In this document: in pieces, positions 8,231-16,300 of the stretch
Layout of the letters: each line of letters begins with the position of its first letter
Numbering within the stretch: the first letter of the stretch is position 1
Program-made: the position numbers and the translations under genes
The notes under the pieces: model-generated
The model's input: only the letters and a program-made list of their open reading frames with translations
The model's database searches: none
Told to the model about the DNA's origin: nothing
Assembly (NCBI GenBank): GCA_014384675.1
Contig: JACNFK010000025.1
Coordinates: forward strand, 1-46,541
Length of the DNA: 46,541 nucleotides
DNA from: Candidatus Thiopontia autotrophica
GTDB lineage: Bacteria; Pseudomonadota; Gammaproteobacteria; GCF-002020875
Reading direction: 5' to 3'

Positions 8231-8259
8231 ATCATACACATTTCAGGAAAAAAAATCAT
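8231..8259 (-). promoter_or_regulatory. possible tRNA-Lys promoter
   Basis: On the minus strand a -10 box TATGAT (8231-8236) is followed by the GC-rich discriminator GCGCCCC, a pattern typical of stringently controlled stable-RNA promoters. The tRNA begins 17 bases downstream. The -35 region is AT-rich and lacks a clear TTGACA, so the tRNA could instead be read through from queC. Confidence 0.45.
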
Positions 8260-8267
8260 CTGAAATA

Positions 8268-8954
8268 TCACTCTCCATATCTGGTTGGATCATCTATCCC
8301 TGCCTCCATAAAACCCGCACGACGCAACCTGCAGGAGTCACACTCTCCACAAGCCATGCCCCGCTCATCTGCCTGATAACAGGATACCGTCTTCGAATAA
8401 TCTACACCTAACTCAATTCCAACTCTGATTATTTTAGCCTTGGTCAACTCTATCAGTGGGGCATGAACAGTTACCGGATATCCATCATCACCTGCTTTGG
8501 TTGCGAGGTTGGCTGTCTGCTGAAATGACTCAATAAAGGCTGGACGGCAATCAGGGTATCCGGAGTAATCCACAGCATTGACTCCAATAAAGATATCTCT
8601 GGCCTCCAACACCTCTGCCCAGCCGAGCGCAAAAGAGAGAAAAAGGAGGTTTCGTGCTGGAACATAGGTAACAGGGATACCGCTCTTCTGACTTGTTGGA
8701 ATAGCAATGGAATCATCAGTCAGAGCAGAGCCGCCAACCTCTCCCAATCCAATATTGATGACTTTGTGCTCCACTGCACCGCCACTCTCTGCCACCACTC
8801 TTGCAGCATCCAGCTCTGAATGGTGTCTCTGCCCGTAATCAAAACTTATGGCATAGCAACTGTATCCCTGAGATTTTGCAAGCGCCAACACTGTAGCAGA
8901 GTCAAGGCCACCAGAGACAAGCACAACAGCTCTCTTCTCATCTCTCTTAATCAT
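8268..8954 (-). CDS. queC: 7-cyano-7-deazaguanine synthase QueC
   Basis: QueC converts 7-carboxy-7-deazaguanine to preQ0 using ATP and ammonia, in the queuosine pathway. The 228-residue protein has the PP-loop SGGLDS (14-19), the FDYGQRH motif, and a C-terminal zinc site built from the four cysteines in [18 protein letters not shown]. It overlaps queE by four bases (ATGA type), so the two successive enzymes are translationally coupled. Confidence 0.97.
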   Translation of the reverse strand: MIKRDEKRAVVLVSGGLDSATVLALAKSQGYSCYAISFDYGQRHHSELDAARVVAESGGAVEHKVINIGLGEVGGSALTDDSIAIPTSQKSGIPVTYVPARNLLFLSFALGWAEVLEARDIFIGVNAVDYSGYPDCRPAFIESFQQTANLATKAGDDGYPVTVHAPLIELTKAKIIRVGIELGVDYSKTVSCYQADERGMACGECDSCRLRRAGFMEAGIDDPTRYGE

Positions 8955-9604
8955 CGACCTGGCTCATCACCCCAAAGAACTTTATGCAGTTGGATCTGGA
9001 AACGTACATGTAGGCTATCATCCAGTATCCATGATGCCAACTCGGAGGGGGCAAGTTTTCCGGCTGCTGGTGAAAAAATCACCTCACATTGCTGCTCCAG
9101 TTTATGCTCACGCAGAATCGGCAAAAACCAGTCGTAGTCAGCACGATCAACCATAACTATTTTCAGCTGATCATGATGGGTAAGCTGATCAAGATTACTC
9201 CAGAGGTTTTTCTCTTCCTCGCCGGAACCTGGGGTTTTGAGATCTACCACCCTGTTAACCCGATGGTCTACCTCAGAGATATCCAGCATGCCGCCTGTCT
9301 CCAGAGAGACCTTGTATCCAGCATCACAGAGCTGTTCCAGAAGCGGATACACCCCCTTTTGCGCCAGTGGCTCACCCCCAGTAACTGTGACGTGATCTAC
9401 ATTGTTGCCTCTTATCTGGCCCATAATGGCAGGAACAGTCATACGCTCCCCACCATGAAAAGCATATTCGGTATCACAATAACTACAGCGCAGTGGACAT
9501 CCGGTCAGACGAACAAATGTGGTCGGCCAGCCAATAGTACGGCCCTCTCCCTGAAGTGAGAGAAAGATTTCCGTCACTCTGAGGTCTACAGCACTACCGC
9601 TCAT
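8951..9604 (-). CDS. queE: 7-carboxy-7-deazaguanine synthase QueE (radical SAM)
   Basis: QueE is a radical-SAM enzyme that contracts 6-carboxytetrahydropterin to 7-carboxy-7-deazaguanine. The protein has 217 residues. The cluster-binding CxxxCxxC is CPLRCSYC (Cys 36, 40, 43), preceded by the substrate-site segment [18 protein letters not shown], and TGGEPL follows. It overlaps queC downstream and cpoB upstream by four bases each, so it belongs to the cpoB-queE-queC part of the Tol-Pal operon, as in Pseudomonas. Confidence 0.96.
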   Translation of the reverse strand: MSGSAVDLRVTEIFLSLQGEGRTIGWPTTFVRLTGCPLRCSYCDTEYAFHGGERMTVPAIMGQIRGNNVDHVTVTGGEPLAQKGVYPLLEQLCDAGYKVSLETGGMLDISEVDHRVNRVVDLKTPGSGEEEKNLWSNLDQLTHHDQLKIVMVDRADYDWFLPILREHKLEQQCEVIFSPAAGKLAPSELASWILDDSLHVRFQIQLHKVLWGDEPGR

Positions 9605-10203
9605 CTGTTGATTTTTTTCAGCTTATCCGCAGCACGTTTGGCCTGGGCTGAACCAGGGGATTTTTTTACAATACTCTGCAGAATTGATTTGGCCTGAGCA
9701 TACGCCTTGCTGGCCTCACTCTTGTTGCCATTGATGGTGTGGAGACGGCCAATCCAGTACCAGGAATCACCTGTGTATTCCCCCTTGGGAAATTTCTTGA
9801 TCAGTCGGTTGAAGGCACTCAATGCCTTTTGGTACTGGATTGATCTAACCAGGGCAAAAGCACTGTTGTATGCATCAATCTCTTTGCTGTCAGATGACCC
9901 TGTTATAGATGGGTTGGCCTCAACAACTCTGCTCTTGCCATCTTCAATCTTTTTTATGCGCTGATCGAGATCGATATAACTGTTGCTCTGCTGTCTCTTC
10001 AGCAGTTCCATCTGGTGCACCATCTCCTCAACCGCACCATAGTTCTCCTGCAGATCTTTTCTTAGATCCCGCATCTCCATGGTTAGTACAGTCAGGCGAC
10101 TCATCTGACGTTCCAGTCTGTCAATCCGTTGCTCAACTGAACCCGCTGCAGATACCGCAAAAGATGCTAATCCTGCTACCAGAATCAGGAGATGACGATT
10201 CAT
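9601..10203 (-). CDS. cpoB: cell division coordinator CpoB (YbgF)
   Basis: CpoB is a periplasmic protein that links Tol-Pal outer-membrane constriction to septal peptidoglycan synthesis. The 200-residue product has a signal peptide (about 1-20, ending AVSAAG), an N-terminal coiled coil with VEQRIDRLERQMSRLT, a linker near 85-105, and a C-terminal TPR domain with ALSAFNRLIKKFPKGEY and GDSWYWIGRL. It is somewhat shorter than E. coli CpoB (263). Its stop overlaps the queE start by four bases. Confidence 0.93.
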   Translation of the reverse strand: MNRHLLILVAGLASFAVSAAGSVEQRIDRLERQMSRLTVLTMEMRDLRKDLQENYGAVEEMVHQMELLKRQQSNSYIDLDQRIKKIEDGKSRVVEANPSITGSSDSKEIDAYNSAFALVRSIQYQKALSAFNRLIKKFPKGEYTGDSWYWIGRLHTINGNKSEASKAYAQAKSILQSIVKKSPGSAQAKRAADKLKKINR

Positions 10204-10208
10204 CTCTC

Positions 10209-10778
10209 TTACTGAGGATATATCAGTTCAACACGTCTGTTCTGCGCCCAGAACCCCTCTTCAGACCCCTGTTCCAGCGGGGTCTCTTCGCCGTAGCTGA
10301 TGATCTCAATCTGACCACTTTTAACACCTTCGGCTATCAACAGATCACTCATGGTCTGCGCTCTACTCTCTCCCAGAGCCAGATTATATTCACGGGAACC
10401 GCGCTCATCCGCATGACCCTCCAATCTGACCAGCATGACGGGGTTACTGACGAGGTAAGATGCATGTGCCTTGACTACGGTTAGATCTTCACCACTGACG
10501 CTACTACTGTCGTAATCAAAGAAAAATAGTCTCTGTGCTGGAGGCTCCAGACCTACCATTACCCCACCTTCAACAGGGGCTATATCACCCTGATAATCAA
10601 CCGCCTCACCCTCGACAGTTAGGCGTTGAGTCGCTGCACTACCTGCAGTAACCGGATCATTCTGACCAACCTCAATAACTTCTATAGCGCCAACAACCTC
10701 TCCATCCAATGGATTGTTAAGACTACTACACCCATTTAAAAACAGCCCAATTAACAGAATAATACCTACACGCTTCAT
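10209..10778 (-). CDS. pal: peptidoglycan-associated lipoprotein Pal
   Basis: Pal is an outer-membrane lipoprotein that binds peptidoglycan and TolB. The 189-residue precursor has a signal sequence with lipobox LNGC (acylated Cys17), a low-complexity linker, and a C-terminal OmpA-like domain with LEGHADERGSREYNLALG and RRVEL, which carry the usual diaminopimelate-binding Asp and Arg. It lies between tolB (10-base gap) and cpoB (5-base gap). Lgt and LspA, encoded elsewhere in the window, would process it. Confidence 0.97.
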   Translation of the reverse strand: MKRVGIILLIGLFLNGCSSLNNPLDGEVVGAIEVIEVGQNDPVTAGSAATQRLTVEGEAVDYQGDIAPVEGGVMVGLEPPAQRLFFFDYDSSSVSGEDLTVVKAHASYLVSNPVMLVRLEGHADERGSREYNLALGESRAQTMSDLLIAEGVKSGQIEIISYGEETPLEQGSEEGFWAQNRRVELIYPQ

Positions 10779-10788
10779 CCATCTACCC

Positions 10789-12051
10789 CTATCTCAAAAA
10801 CGGGGACCAGGATGGTTCCCGTACATCTTTTCCTTCCAGGCTAAGCTGCTGAACACCTCCACCATCAACAGATGTCACCTCCAAAACACCCTCCCCATCA
10901 TTTTGAGTAGCATACACGATCAGGCGGTCATTTGGGGCAAAACTGGGCGATTCATCCTGCCTGTTATCAGATAAAATTCTGACAACTCCACTATTCAGAT
11001 CCTGCACAGCAATTCTGTAATTTCCGGAATCACCACCAAGCATCACAAGATACCTACCATCTGCTGATAAATCAGGGCTAGTATTGTAATGGCCTTTGTA
11101 AGTAAGACGTTGAGCTCGACCACCTTCTTTACCTATCTGATAAATTTGTGGTCGCCCACTCCGATCAGATAGAAAAACTATCCTGTCCCCACTTGCTGAC
11201 CAGACTGGCTCTGTATCCACAGCCCGATTTTTTGTTATCCGTTTAAGCGTCGAACTACCAATATCAAGAGTGTATATCTCTGAATTACCATCACGAGAGA
11301 GGGAGAGAGCCAGTTTGCCTCCATCTGGCGACCATGCAGGAGCACTATTCTTGCCCTCAAAACTGGCTATTTTTGTACGTTCTCCAGTGTATACCCCCTG
11401 AATCCAAACTTCTGATCTCCTGTTTTCAAAAGAGACATAGGCAAGTTTCCTGCCGTCTGGCGACCAACTTGGGGAGAGCAGAGGAGCAGATGAGGTCAAC
11501 ATCACCTGCGCATTCTCCCCATCTGCATCAGCAAGCTCAAGGGTATAAATTCGATCTCCATCACCCCTGTTTTTTACTGATATGTAAGCAATATGGGTAC
11601 TGAAAACTCCACGCACCCCGGTCAACTTTTTGTATACCAGATCACTTACTGCATGGGCTGTCTGTCGAATCTTTTTGTCACCACCATCTCCCAATGAGAA
11701 ACGGTAAGGCTTCATTAACAATTTTTGTTGATATACATTAATTAATTGAATCTCAAGTTTTGGTTTACCACCAATATTGATCACCCTTCCCGTCAGCAGG
11801 GTTGGAACCTCCAACATGCGCCAGTCAGTAAAATTGACATTATCAATATGAGTTGGTTTTGAGATCATCTGCTCTTCTGGCAGTGGCGCAAACTCACCAC
11901 TAAGACGAAAATCATTAGCCACAATTGCCGATCCAGGAAATGGGGCGATAGCAATAGGGAGGGCTGTCTCGTTACCTCTGGTAATTGTTATCTCCAGGGC
12001 TTGAGTAGCCGTAGCAACCATACTCAATAACAGGATAAGCCTAATTTTCAA
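10789..12051 (-). CDS. tolB: Tol-Pal system protein TolB
   Basis: TolB is the periplasmic partner of Pal and TolA. The 420-residue protein has a signal peptide ending near TATQA, an N-terminal alpha/beta domain (about 20-165), and a beta-propeller of repeats marked by SPSWSPDGRKLAYVS, APAWSPDGGKLALS, PVWSASGDRIVFLS and PDLSADGRYLVML. Length is near E. coli TolB (430). Its start overlaps the end of tolA by 11 bases. Confidence 0.97.
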   Translation of the reverse strand: MKIRLILLLSMVATATQALEITITRGNETALPIAIAPFPGSAIVANDFRLSGEFAPLPEEQMISKPTHIDNVNFTDWRMLEVPTLLTGRVINIGGKPKLEIQLINVYQQKLLMKPYRFSLGDGGDKKIRQTAHAVSDLVYKKLTGVRGVFSTHIAYISVKNRGDGDRIYTLELADADGENAQVMLTSSAPLLSPSWSPDGRKLAYVSFENRRSEVWIQGVYTGERTKIASFEGKNSAPAWSPDGGKLALSLSRDGNSEIYTLDIGSSTLKRITKNRAVDTEPVWSASGDRIVFLSDRSGRPQIYQIGKEGGRAQRLTYKGHYNTSPDLSADGRYLVMLGGDSGNYRIAVQDLNSGVVRILSDNRQDESPSFAPNDRLIVYATQNDGEGVLEVTSVDGGGVQQLSLEGKDVREPSWSPFLR

Positions 12052-12889
12052 ATGTCATCTCCAACTCTCTTAACTCTCTTCTCAGTGCTGCAGACCCCGG
12101 TACAGGAAAAGGAGCTGCCCGGTTAACTGCCTGTACAACCGACAAATCAAATGCCTCATTACCACTTCTGCTAACTACTGTGACCTTACCAACATGACCA
12201 CCAGGAACAAGGGTTACCTTTACTCGGCATGAACTATCTTTTGGCGCACTTTTTGGCCTATTCCAGACCCGCTCAATCTGCTGACGAATGGTTGCTCGCA
12301 ATTGTGCCAGCTTCTGTGGGCCAGCTCCAGACTCTCTTCTGGAATTAATAATCTGTTCACTCTCCAGTTCAGCCTCAAGCATCATCTCCTCTCGTAACCT
12401 CTTCTCTCTACGCCTCTCTTTTTCCTTTTTTTCCAGCTCTCTCCTCTTTTTCAGCTGCTGCTGCTTAAGCCTCTTTGCTCTCGCCTTTTTCTCTTTGGCT
12501 TTTTTCTCTTTGGCTTTTTTCTCTTTGGCTTTTTTCTTACGCTCCAGCTCTCTCTTTCTCTTCTCTTTCGCCTTTTTCGCTGCAGCCTTCTTTTCTTTCT
12601 CTCTCTTCTTTTTCAGCCTCTGCTGCTTCAGTTTGTTCTCTTTTTCTCTTTTTAACTTCTCTTTTCTCTTACGCTCTCTGTTCTTGATCTTTTGCTCTGC
12701 CGCACGCTTGTCCGTAATTTTTTTCTCTTCTATCCTCTTGAGCACCTCACCATCAACTGCATAGGCACGAATCACCGGGGCATGGGACAAGGGTTTATCA
12801 CTATCAAACAGCTCTACGTCAACCAGCAACACAGCCGACACCAGCACAAGATGAAGAATCAGAGATGATCTTAAAGGGGGGAGATCCAC
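12041..12889 (-). CDS. tolA: Tol-Pal system protein TolA
   Basis: TolA spans from the inner membrane through the periplasm and couples TolQR energy to Pal. The 282-residue protein has an N-terminal membrane segment (about 8-25, SSLILHLVLVSAVLLVDV), a very charged Lys/Glu-rich helix from about 55 to 180 with KEKKA tandem repeats, and a C-terminal TonB/TolA-like domain (CRVKVTLVPGGHVGKVTVV). The start is GTG at 12889. In most relatives tolA follows tolR directly; here 717 bases and a reversed gene intervene, so tolA needs its own promoter or long read-through. On the minus strand TTGTCA, 17 bases, then CGTAAT upstream is a weak candidate. Confidence 0.94.
   Translation of the reverse strand: MDLPPLRSSLILHLVLVSAVLLVDVELFDSDKPLSHAPVIRAYAVDGEVLKRIEEKKITDKRAAEQKIKNRERKRKEKLKREKENKLKQQRLKKKREKEKKAAAKKAKEKRKRELERKKKAKEKKAKEKKAKEKKARAKRLKQQQLKKRRELEKKEKERRREKRLREEMMLEAELESEQIINSRRESGAGPQKLAQLRATIRQQIERVWNRPKSAPKDSSCRVKVTLVPGGHVGKVTVVSRSGNEAFDLSVVQAVNRAAPFPVPGSAALRRELRELEMTFEN
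12483..12537. repeat. 15-bp tandem repeat inside tolA
   Basis: Three copies of a 15-base unit (plus strand GCTTTTTTCTCTTTG, first copy with one change) stand head to tail, followed by a partial fourth. They encode successive KEKKA blocks of the TolA helix. The unit keeps the reading frame, so copy-number change would only lengthen or shorten the helix. Confidence 0.85.
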
Positions 12890-12988
12890 GGTCAGCTCTC
12901 TATCACATCAATCAAGAGGCATGAATACCGCCAATTACGAATGGTTATAGAATTCATGACAAAAAAACCTAATATCTCTTTATGTGTA

Positions 12989-13151
12989 ACCTAAATCCTG
13001 CAAGTACTCGCACCTGCTCTGCGCAAGCTCTTGATCCGTATAACGATATTTTCTCCCTTGGGTGTAGCAATAAGTACATCACGCGGTCGAAATTCGCTCT
13101 ACGAACCGATGTCTTGCACATATCAAACACTATCACTTGCAGGATTTAGGT
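12989..13151. repeat. 163-bp element with perfect 17-bp terminal inverted repeats
   Basis: The ends ACCTAAATCCTGCAAGT (12989-13005) and ACTTGCAGGATTTAGGT (13135-13151) are exact reverse complements. The interior is not a simple long hairpin and has no open frame. Size and ends fit a miniature inverted-repeat element; I do not see clear target-site duplications. It sits where tolR and tolA are normally joined. Confidence 0.8.
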
Positions 13152-13180
13152 GTAATAGAGAACATGTATAGAACAAATCA

Positions 13181-13208
13181 TTGACTTTTGAGTGTTGCCG
13201 TGTAGACT
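13181..13208 (+). promoter_or_regulatory. possible sigma70 promoter for the ComEA-like gene
   Basis: TTGACT (13181-13186) and TAGACT (13203-13208) are 16 bases apart, about 105 bases before the gene start. The -35 matches five of six consensus bases and the -10 four of six. Confidence 0.4.
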
Positions 13209-13314
13209 GAATGGAAATAGTCACTACAAGAGAGGTGTTTTGCATCTACGGTACAGAACTATTTAACAAGAGTAAAGTTGCATTTTAAATCGTTATTTTT
13301 TAATGGAGGATGGT

Positions 13315-13563
13315 ATGAAATATTTTATAGGTTTAGTTATGTTTATGTTTTCATTGACTGTTTTTGCTCAAGACAAGATCAATATAAACGAAGCAGGGTT
13401 AAAAACATTGATCAAACTGGAGCATATAGGCAAGAAGAGAGCGCAGATGATAATCGATCATCGTGAACTCTCCCCATTTGCAACCATCAGTGAGATTATG
13501 AACATCACCGGGATCGGCAAAAAGGCCTTTGAGGCGAACCGTGACATAATCACCGTGGAGTAG
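13315..13563 (+). CDS. ComEA-like exported helix-hairpin-helix protein
   Basis: This 82-residue protein has a signal peptide (KYFIGLVMFMFSLTVFA, cleavage before QDK) and a ComEA-type domain with two helix-hairpin-helix motifs, LIKLEHIGKKRAQMII and IMNITGIGKKAFEAN. ComEA relatives bind double-stranded DNA in the periplasm during natural transformation; many short stand-alone versions have no proven role. The start at 13315 has GGAGG at good spacing; an in-frame ATG at 13303 lacks one. The gene lies on the opposite strand from the Tol-Pal genes and is AT-rich compared with them, which suggests insertion. Confidence 0.85.
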   Translation: MKYFIGLVMFMFSLTVFAQDKININEAGLKTLIKLEHIGKKRAQMIIDHRELSPFATISEIMNITGIGKKAFEANRDIITVE

Positions 13564-13571
13564 AGTCGTGA

Positions 13572-13605
13572 TCAGGCCAGTATATTATGTATTATGCCGG
13601 CCTGA
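13572..13605. terminator. shared stem-loop between convergent comEA-like gene and tolR
   Basis: TCAGGCC (13572-13578) and GGCCTGA (13599-13605) pair across a 20-base loop. The structure fills the gap between the two stop codons. There is no T-tract on either side, so a terminator role is only suggested by position. Confidence 0.45.
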
Positions 13606-13606
13606 C

Positions 13607-14026
13607 TTATGGCTGATCGGTCACTAGCCCCACACTGGGAACACCGGACTGTTGCAACAACGCCATTATCGAGACTACAGTACCGTAATCCACCTTGTGA
13701 TCACCACGCACCAGCACCTCTGTACCCGGCTTCCGATTCATCAGTACCGATACCCGTTTCTGTAAAATATGCTGCTCAACCGGCTCCTCGGGATGATCCC
13801 CAATATTCATATAGAATGATCCATCCTCACGTACAGTAACAACCACCGGCTCCTGCTTGCTATTCTCCACCAGCTCTGCATCCACCTTTGGCAACTCAAC
13901 CTTCACCCCTTGGGTAAGTAGAGGTGCAGTTACCATAAAGATAATCAGCAAAACCAGCATTACATCAATGTATGGGACTACATTTATTGAGGCCATGGGC
14001 CGTTTACGAGCACGCTGACGACTCAT
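13607..14026 (-). CDS. tolR: Tol-Pal system protein TolR
   Basis: TolR is an ExbD-type inner-membrane protein that forms the proton-driven motor with TolQ. The 139-residue protein has one membrane segment (about 18-38, VVPYIDVMLVLLIIFMVTAP) carrying the essential Asp of the PYIDVMLVLL motif, and a periplasmic domain. It overlaps tolQ by four bases. Downstream, where tolA would be expected, are a stem-loop and the reversed ComEA-like gene. Confidence 0.97.
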   Translation of the reverse strand: MSRQRARKRPMASINVVPYIDVMLVLLIIFMVTAPLLTQGVKVELPKVDAELVENSKQEPVVVTVREDGSFYMNIGDHPEEPVEQHILQKRVSVLMNRKPGTEVLVRGDHKVDYGTVVSIMALLQQSGVPSVGLVTDQP

Positions 14027-14718
14027 TCCAGCTCTTCATCATCAGCTTCATCACTATGCGACTGATGCCTGAGAATACTGGAGAACTCCTCCAGAAAAAT
14101 ATCATAACGATTATGTAGTCGCTCAATCTCGGTGGAGAAACGGTTATAAAAGATTACTCCCGGGATCGCAGCAAACAGCCCGATGGCTGTTGCCACCAGC
14201 GCCTCAGAGATGCCCGGAGCAACCATGGCGAGAGTTGCATTACTGGTGGCGCCGATAGCACTGAATGCGTTCATGATCCCCCAAACCGTTCCAAACAGAC
14301 CAACATATGGGCTGGTAGATCCAACCGTAGCCAGAAACGACAGGCTCTCCTCCAGTTGATCGAGATCACGATTAAGTGCCACTCGCATGGCACGCCCGGA
14401 ACCATCAACCACATCAGAGGATCTCATCCCTGAACGTTTGCGCAGCCTGATAAATTCACGGAAACCGGAGACAAAAATACCGGCCATACCATTTGGTTTT
14501 TTCCCCTCAAACTGACGAAACAGATCACTCAGACTTTTGCCGCTCCAGAACAGATCCTCAAAACGGTCAGCCGCCTCAATGGCCCCCCTGAAGTCATGCA
14601 GTTTGCGAAATATGATATTCCATGACCAGATAGATGCAGCCACCAGTAAAAGCAGAATTAACTGTACTACCGGGCTAGCATCCAGAATTAGCGCTGTAAT
14701 TGAGAGTTCATGGTTCAT
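14023..14718 (-). CDS. tolQ: Tol-Pal system protein TolQ
   Basis: TolQ is an ExbB/MotA-type proton-channel subunit. The 231-residue protein has the expected three membrane segments: about 14-36 (VVQLILLLLVAASIWSWNII), 130-160 (the conserved LATVGSTSPYVGLFGTVWGI) and 168-190 (ISEALVATAIGLFAAIPGV). It overlaps tolR and ybgC by four bases each, so ybgC-tolQ-tolR form one translationally coupled unit. Confidence 0.97.
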   Translation of the reverse strand: MNHELSITALILDASPVVQLILLLLVAASIWSWNIIFRKLHDFRGAIEAADRFEDLFWSGKSLSDLFRQFEGKKPNGMAGIFVSGFREFIRLRKRSGMRSSDVVDGSGRAMRVALNRDLDQLEESLSFLATVGSTSPYVGLFGTVWGIMNAFSAIGATSNATLAMVAPGISEALVATAIGLFAAIPGVIFYNRFSTEIERLHNRYDIFLEEFSSILRHQSHSDEADDEELE

Positions 14719-15128
14719 GATTTCTGTATCTTTTTATAAAGTTTCTCAGGCAGTGGTACAGGCTTGAATGTCTCACTGTTCAGACTGGCAATTTTAACAG
14801 CTCCACTACACAAAGGTCTCTTCTCACCGCTACGATAGATATCCTGCCTAAGGGATATACTCGCTTTACCAACTTTTTGAGACGAGGTTACAACCTCAAG
14901 CTCATCATTGAAACGTGCTGGTGAATTGTAATCAACTGTGACCGAACGGACCGCAAAAATCACCCCTTCATCCTCTATCATTTGGTCTTGCTCAAACCCT
15001 AAGAATCGCAACCACTCTGTTCTGGCACGCTCCATATATTTCAGATAGTTGGCATAGTAGACCACGCCACCGGAATCGGTATCCTCATAGTAAATTCGCA
15101 CTGGAAAACGGAAAGGTCTCATATTCAT
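14715..15128 (-). CDS. ybgC: acyl-CoA thioesterase YbgC, hot-dog fold
   Basis: YbgC hydrolyses short-chain acyl-CoA or acyl-carrier thioesters and is linked to the Tol-Pal operon across proteobacteria. The 137-residue protein has the hot-dog active-site segment YYEDTDSGGVVYYANYLKYMERART, given here only as the motif name DTDxxGVVYHxxY; the catalytic Asp is within YEDTDSGG. Two ATG codons (15128 and 15122) are possible; neither has a strong ribosome site. The stop overlaps the tolQ start. Confidence 0.93.
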   Translation of the reverse strand: MNMRPFRFPVRIYYEDTDSGGVVYYANYLKYMERARTEWLRFLGFEQDQMIEDEGVIFAVRSVTVDYNSPARFNDELEVVTSSQKVGKASISLRQDIYRSGEKRPLCSGAVKIASLNSETFKPVPLPEKLYKKIQKS

Positions 15129-15143
15129 CTTGGGATTAGTCGT

Positions 15144-15261
15144 CTCGCAAGTGGCGGCACTCTTCTACAGGCAGTCGTCTGTGGCCAGGGATGGTCACAG
15201 CCGAGCGATACGGGGATGTACTTGAGCGCACTGCATGGAGGAGAGTGCCGCCGCTTGCGAG
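15144..15261. repeat. conserved-core, variable-arm palindrome, copy A
   Basis: Outer arms at 15144-15163 and 15242-15261 pair over 20 bases with one G-U type exception. Inside, GCAGT pairs with ACTGC, and CTGTGGCC pairs with GGTCACAG around AGGGAT. The conserved strand GAGCGATACGGGGATGT then CTTGAGCG follows. The core is shared with copies at 28.4, 39.3 and 21.2 kb but the arms are not. It fills the gap between ybgC and ruvB and has no T-tract. Confidence 0.85.
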
Positions 15262-15271
15262 AGAGCCATTA

Positions 15272-16300
15272 TCAGAAGAGATCACCATTTCGCTCCTCTC
15301 GGCGCGGCGTCAGCCCAAAGTGGAGATAGCCATTTTTGGTCACTACCCGCCCTCTTGGGGTGCGCATCATGTAACCCTGCTGGATAAGATAGGGCTCAAT
15401 TACGTCCTCAATGGTTCCCCGCTCCTCCCCTATGGCAGCTGCAATGCTGTCGATCCCGACCGGACCACCATCAAATTTTTCTATCATGCTCAACAGAAGT
15501 TTGCGGTCCATATTGTCAAACCCCTTCATATCCACATCCAGCAGATCGAGCGCACGCTCCGCAACCTCCCGGGTAATGTTACCGTCTGCCTTGACCTCGG
15601 AGTAATCACGCACCCGGCGCAGTAGCCTATTGGCAATTCTCGGGGTACCACGAGAGCGTTTTGCAATCTCTACTGCACCGCCCTTCTCTGTTGGAACCGA
15701 CTGAATGGAGGCGGCCCGCATTACGATGGAGGTGAGATCGGTCTCGTTGTAGAACTCCAGCCGCTGCACAATGCCAAAACGGTCACGCAGTGGAGAGGTG
15801 AGTAGCCCGGCACGGGTGGTAGCCCCCACCAGGGTGAATGGAGGTAGATCAAGCTTGATGGAGCGGGCTGCAGGCCCCTCCCCGATCATGATATCGAGCT
15901 GGAAATCCTCCATCGCAGGATAGAGCACCTCCTCTACTACCGGACTGAGCCTGTGAATCTCATCAACAAAGAGGACATCATGGGGTTCCAGATTTGTGAG
16001 TAGTGCAGCCAGATCACCAGGCTTTTCCAGTACGGGGCCGGAGGTGTGGCGCATACCAACCCCCATCTCATTGGCGATAATATGGGCCAGGGTGGTCTTG
16101 CCGAGACCTGGAGGCCCAAATATCAGGGTGTGATCCAGCGGCTCTCCACGCCCGCGCGCCGCAGGGATAAAGATATCCATCTGCTCACGCACAACCGGCT
16201 GCCCCTCATAATCACTAAGAAGTCTGGGGCGAATTGCACGATCCAGACGCTCCTCATCTGGGGTAGCAACTGAAGATATGGTACGAATATGATCACTCAT
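15272..16300 (-). CDS. ruvB: Holliday junction branch migration helicase RuvB
   Basis: RuvB is the hexameric AAA+ motor that drives branch migration of Holliday junctions together with RuvA. The 342-residue protein has Walker [10 protein letters not shown] (62-70), Walker [11 protein letters not shown], the sensor region GATTRAG, and a C-terminal winged helix with [16 protein letters not shown]. Its start overlaps the end of ruvA by four bases. Gene order ruvC-ruvA-ruvB is standard. Confidence 0.98.
   Translation of the reverse strand: MSDHIRTISSVATPDEERLDRAIRPRLLSDYEGQPVVREQMDIFIPAARGRGEPLDHTLIFGPPGLGKTTLAHIIANEMGVGMRHTSGPVLEKPGDLAALLTNLEPHDVLFVDEIHRLSPVVEEVLYPAMEDFQLDIMIGEGPAARSIKLDLPPFTLVGATTRAGLLTSPLRDRFGIVQRLEFYNETDLTSIVMRAASIQSVPTEKGGAVEIAKRSRGTPRIANRLLRRVRDYSEVKADGNITREVAERALDLLDVDMKGFDNMDRKLLLSMIEKFDGGPVGIDSIAAAIGEERGTIEDVIEPYLIQQGYMMRTPRGRVVTKNGYLHFGLTPRREERNGDLF

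Larger units (their letters stand above)
12890..13314. other. 425-base intergenic region between tolA and the ComEA-like gene
   Basis: This gap divides divergent genes and interrupts the Tol-Pal run. It holds the 163-base inverted-repeat element at 12989-13151, a possible sigma70 promoter for the ComEA-like gene at 13181-13208, and a weak minus-strand promoter-like pair near tolA. I see no further open frame with coding character. The sequence right of the element is clearly more AT-rich than the surroundings. Confidence 0.7.

Noticed and set aside
12410-12720. Long Phe/Ser-rich open frame on the plus strand opposite tolA
   Set aside because: It is the complement of the Lys/Glu-rich tolA helix and has no ribosome site or family features.
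15144-15261. Integron attC site as an explanation for the palindrome family
   Set aside because: attC sites have conserved ends and variable centres; these have conserved centres and variable ends, no integrase, and no gene cassettes.
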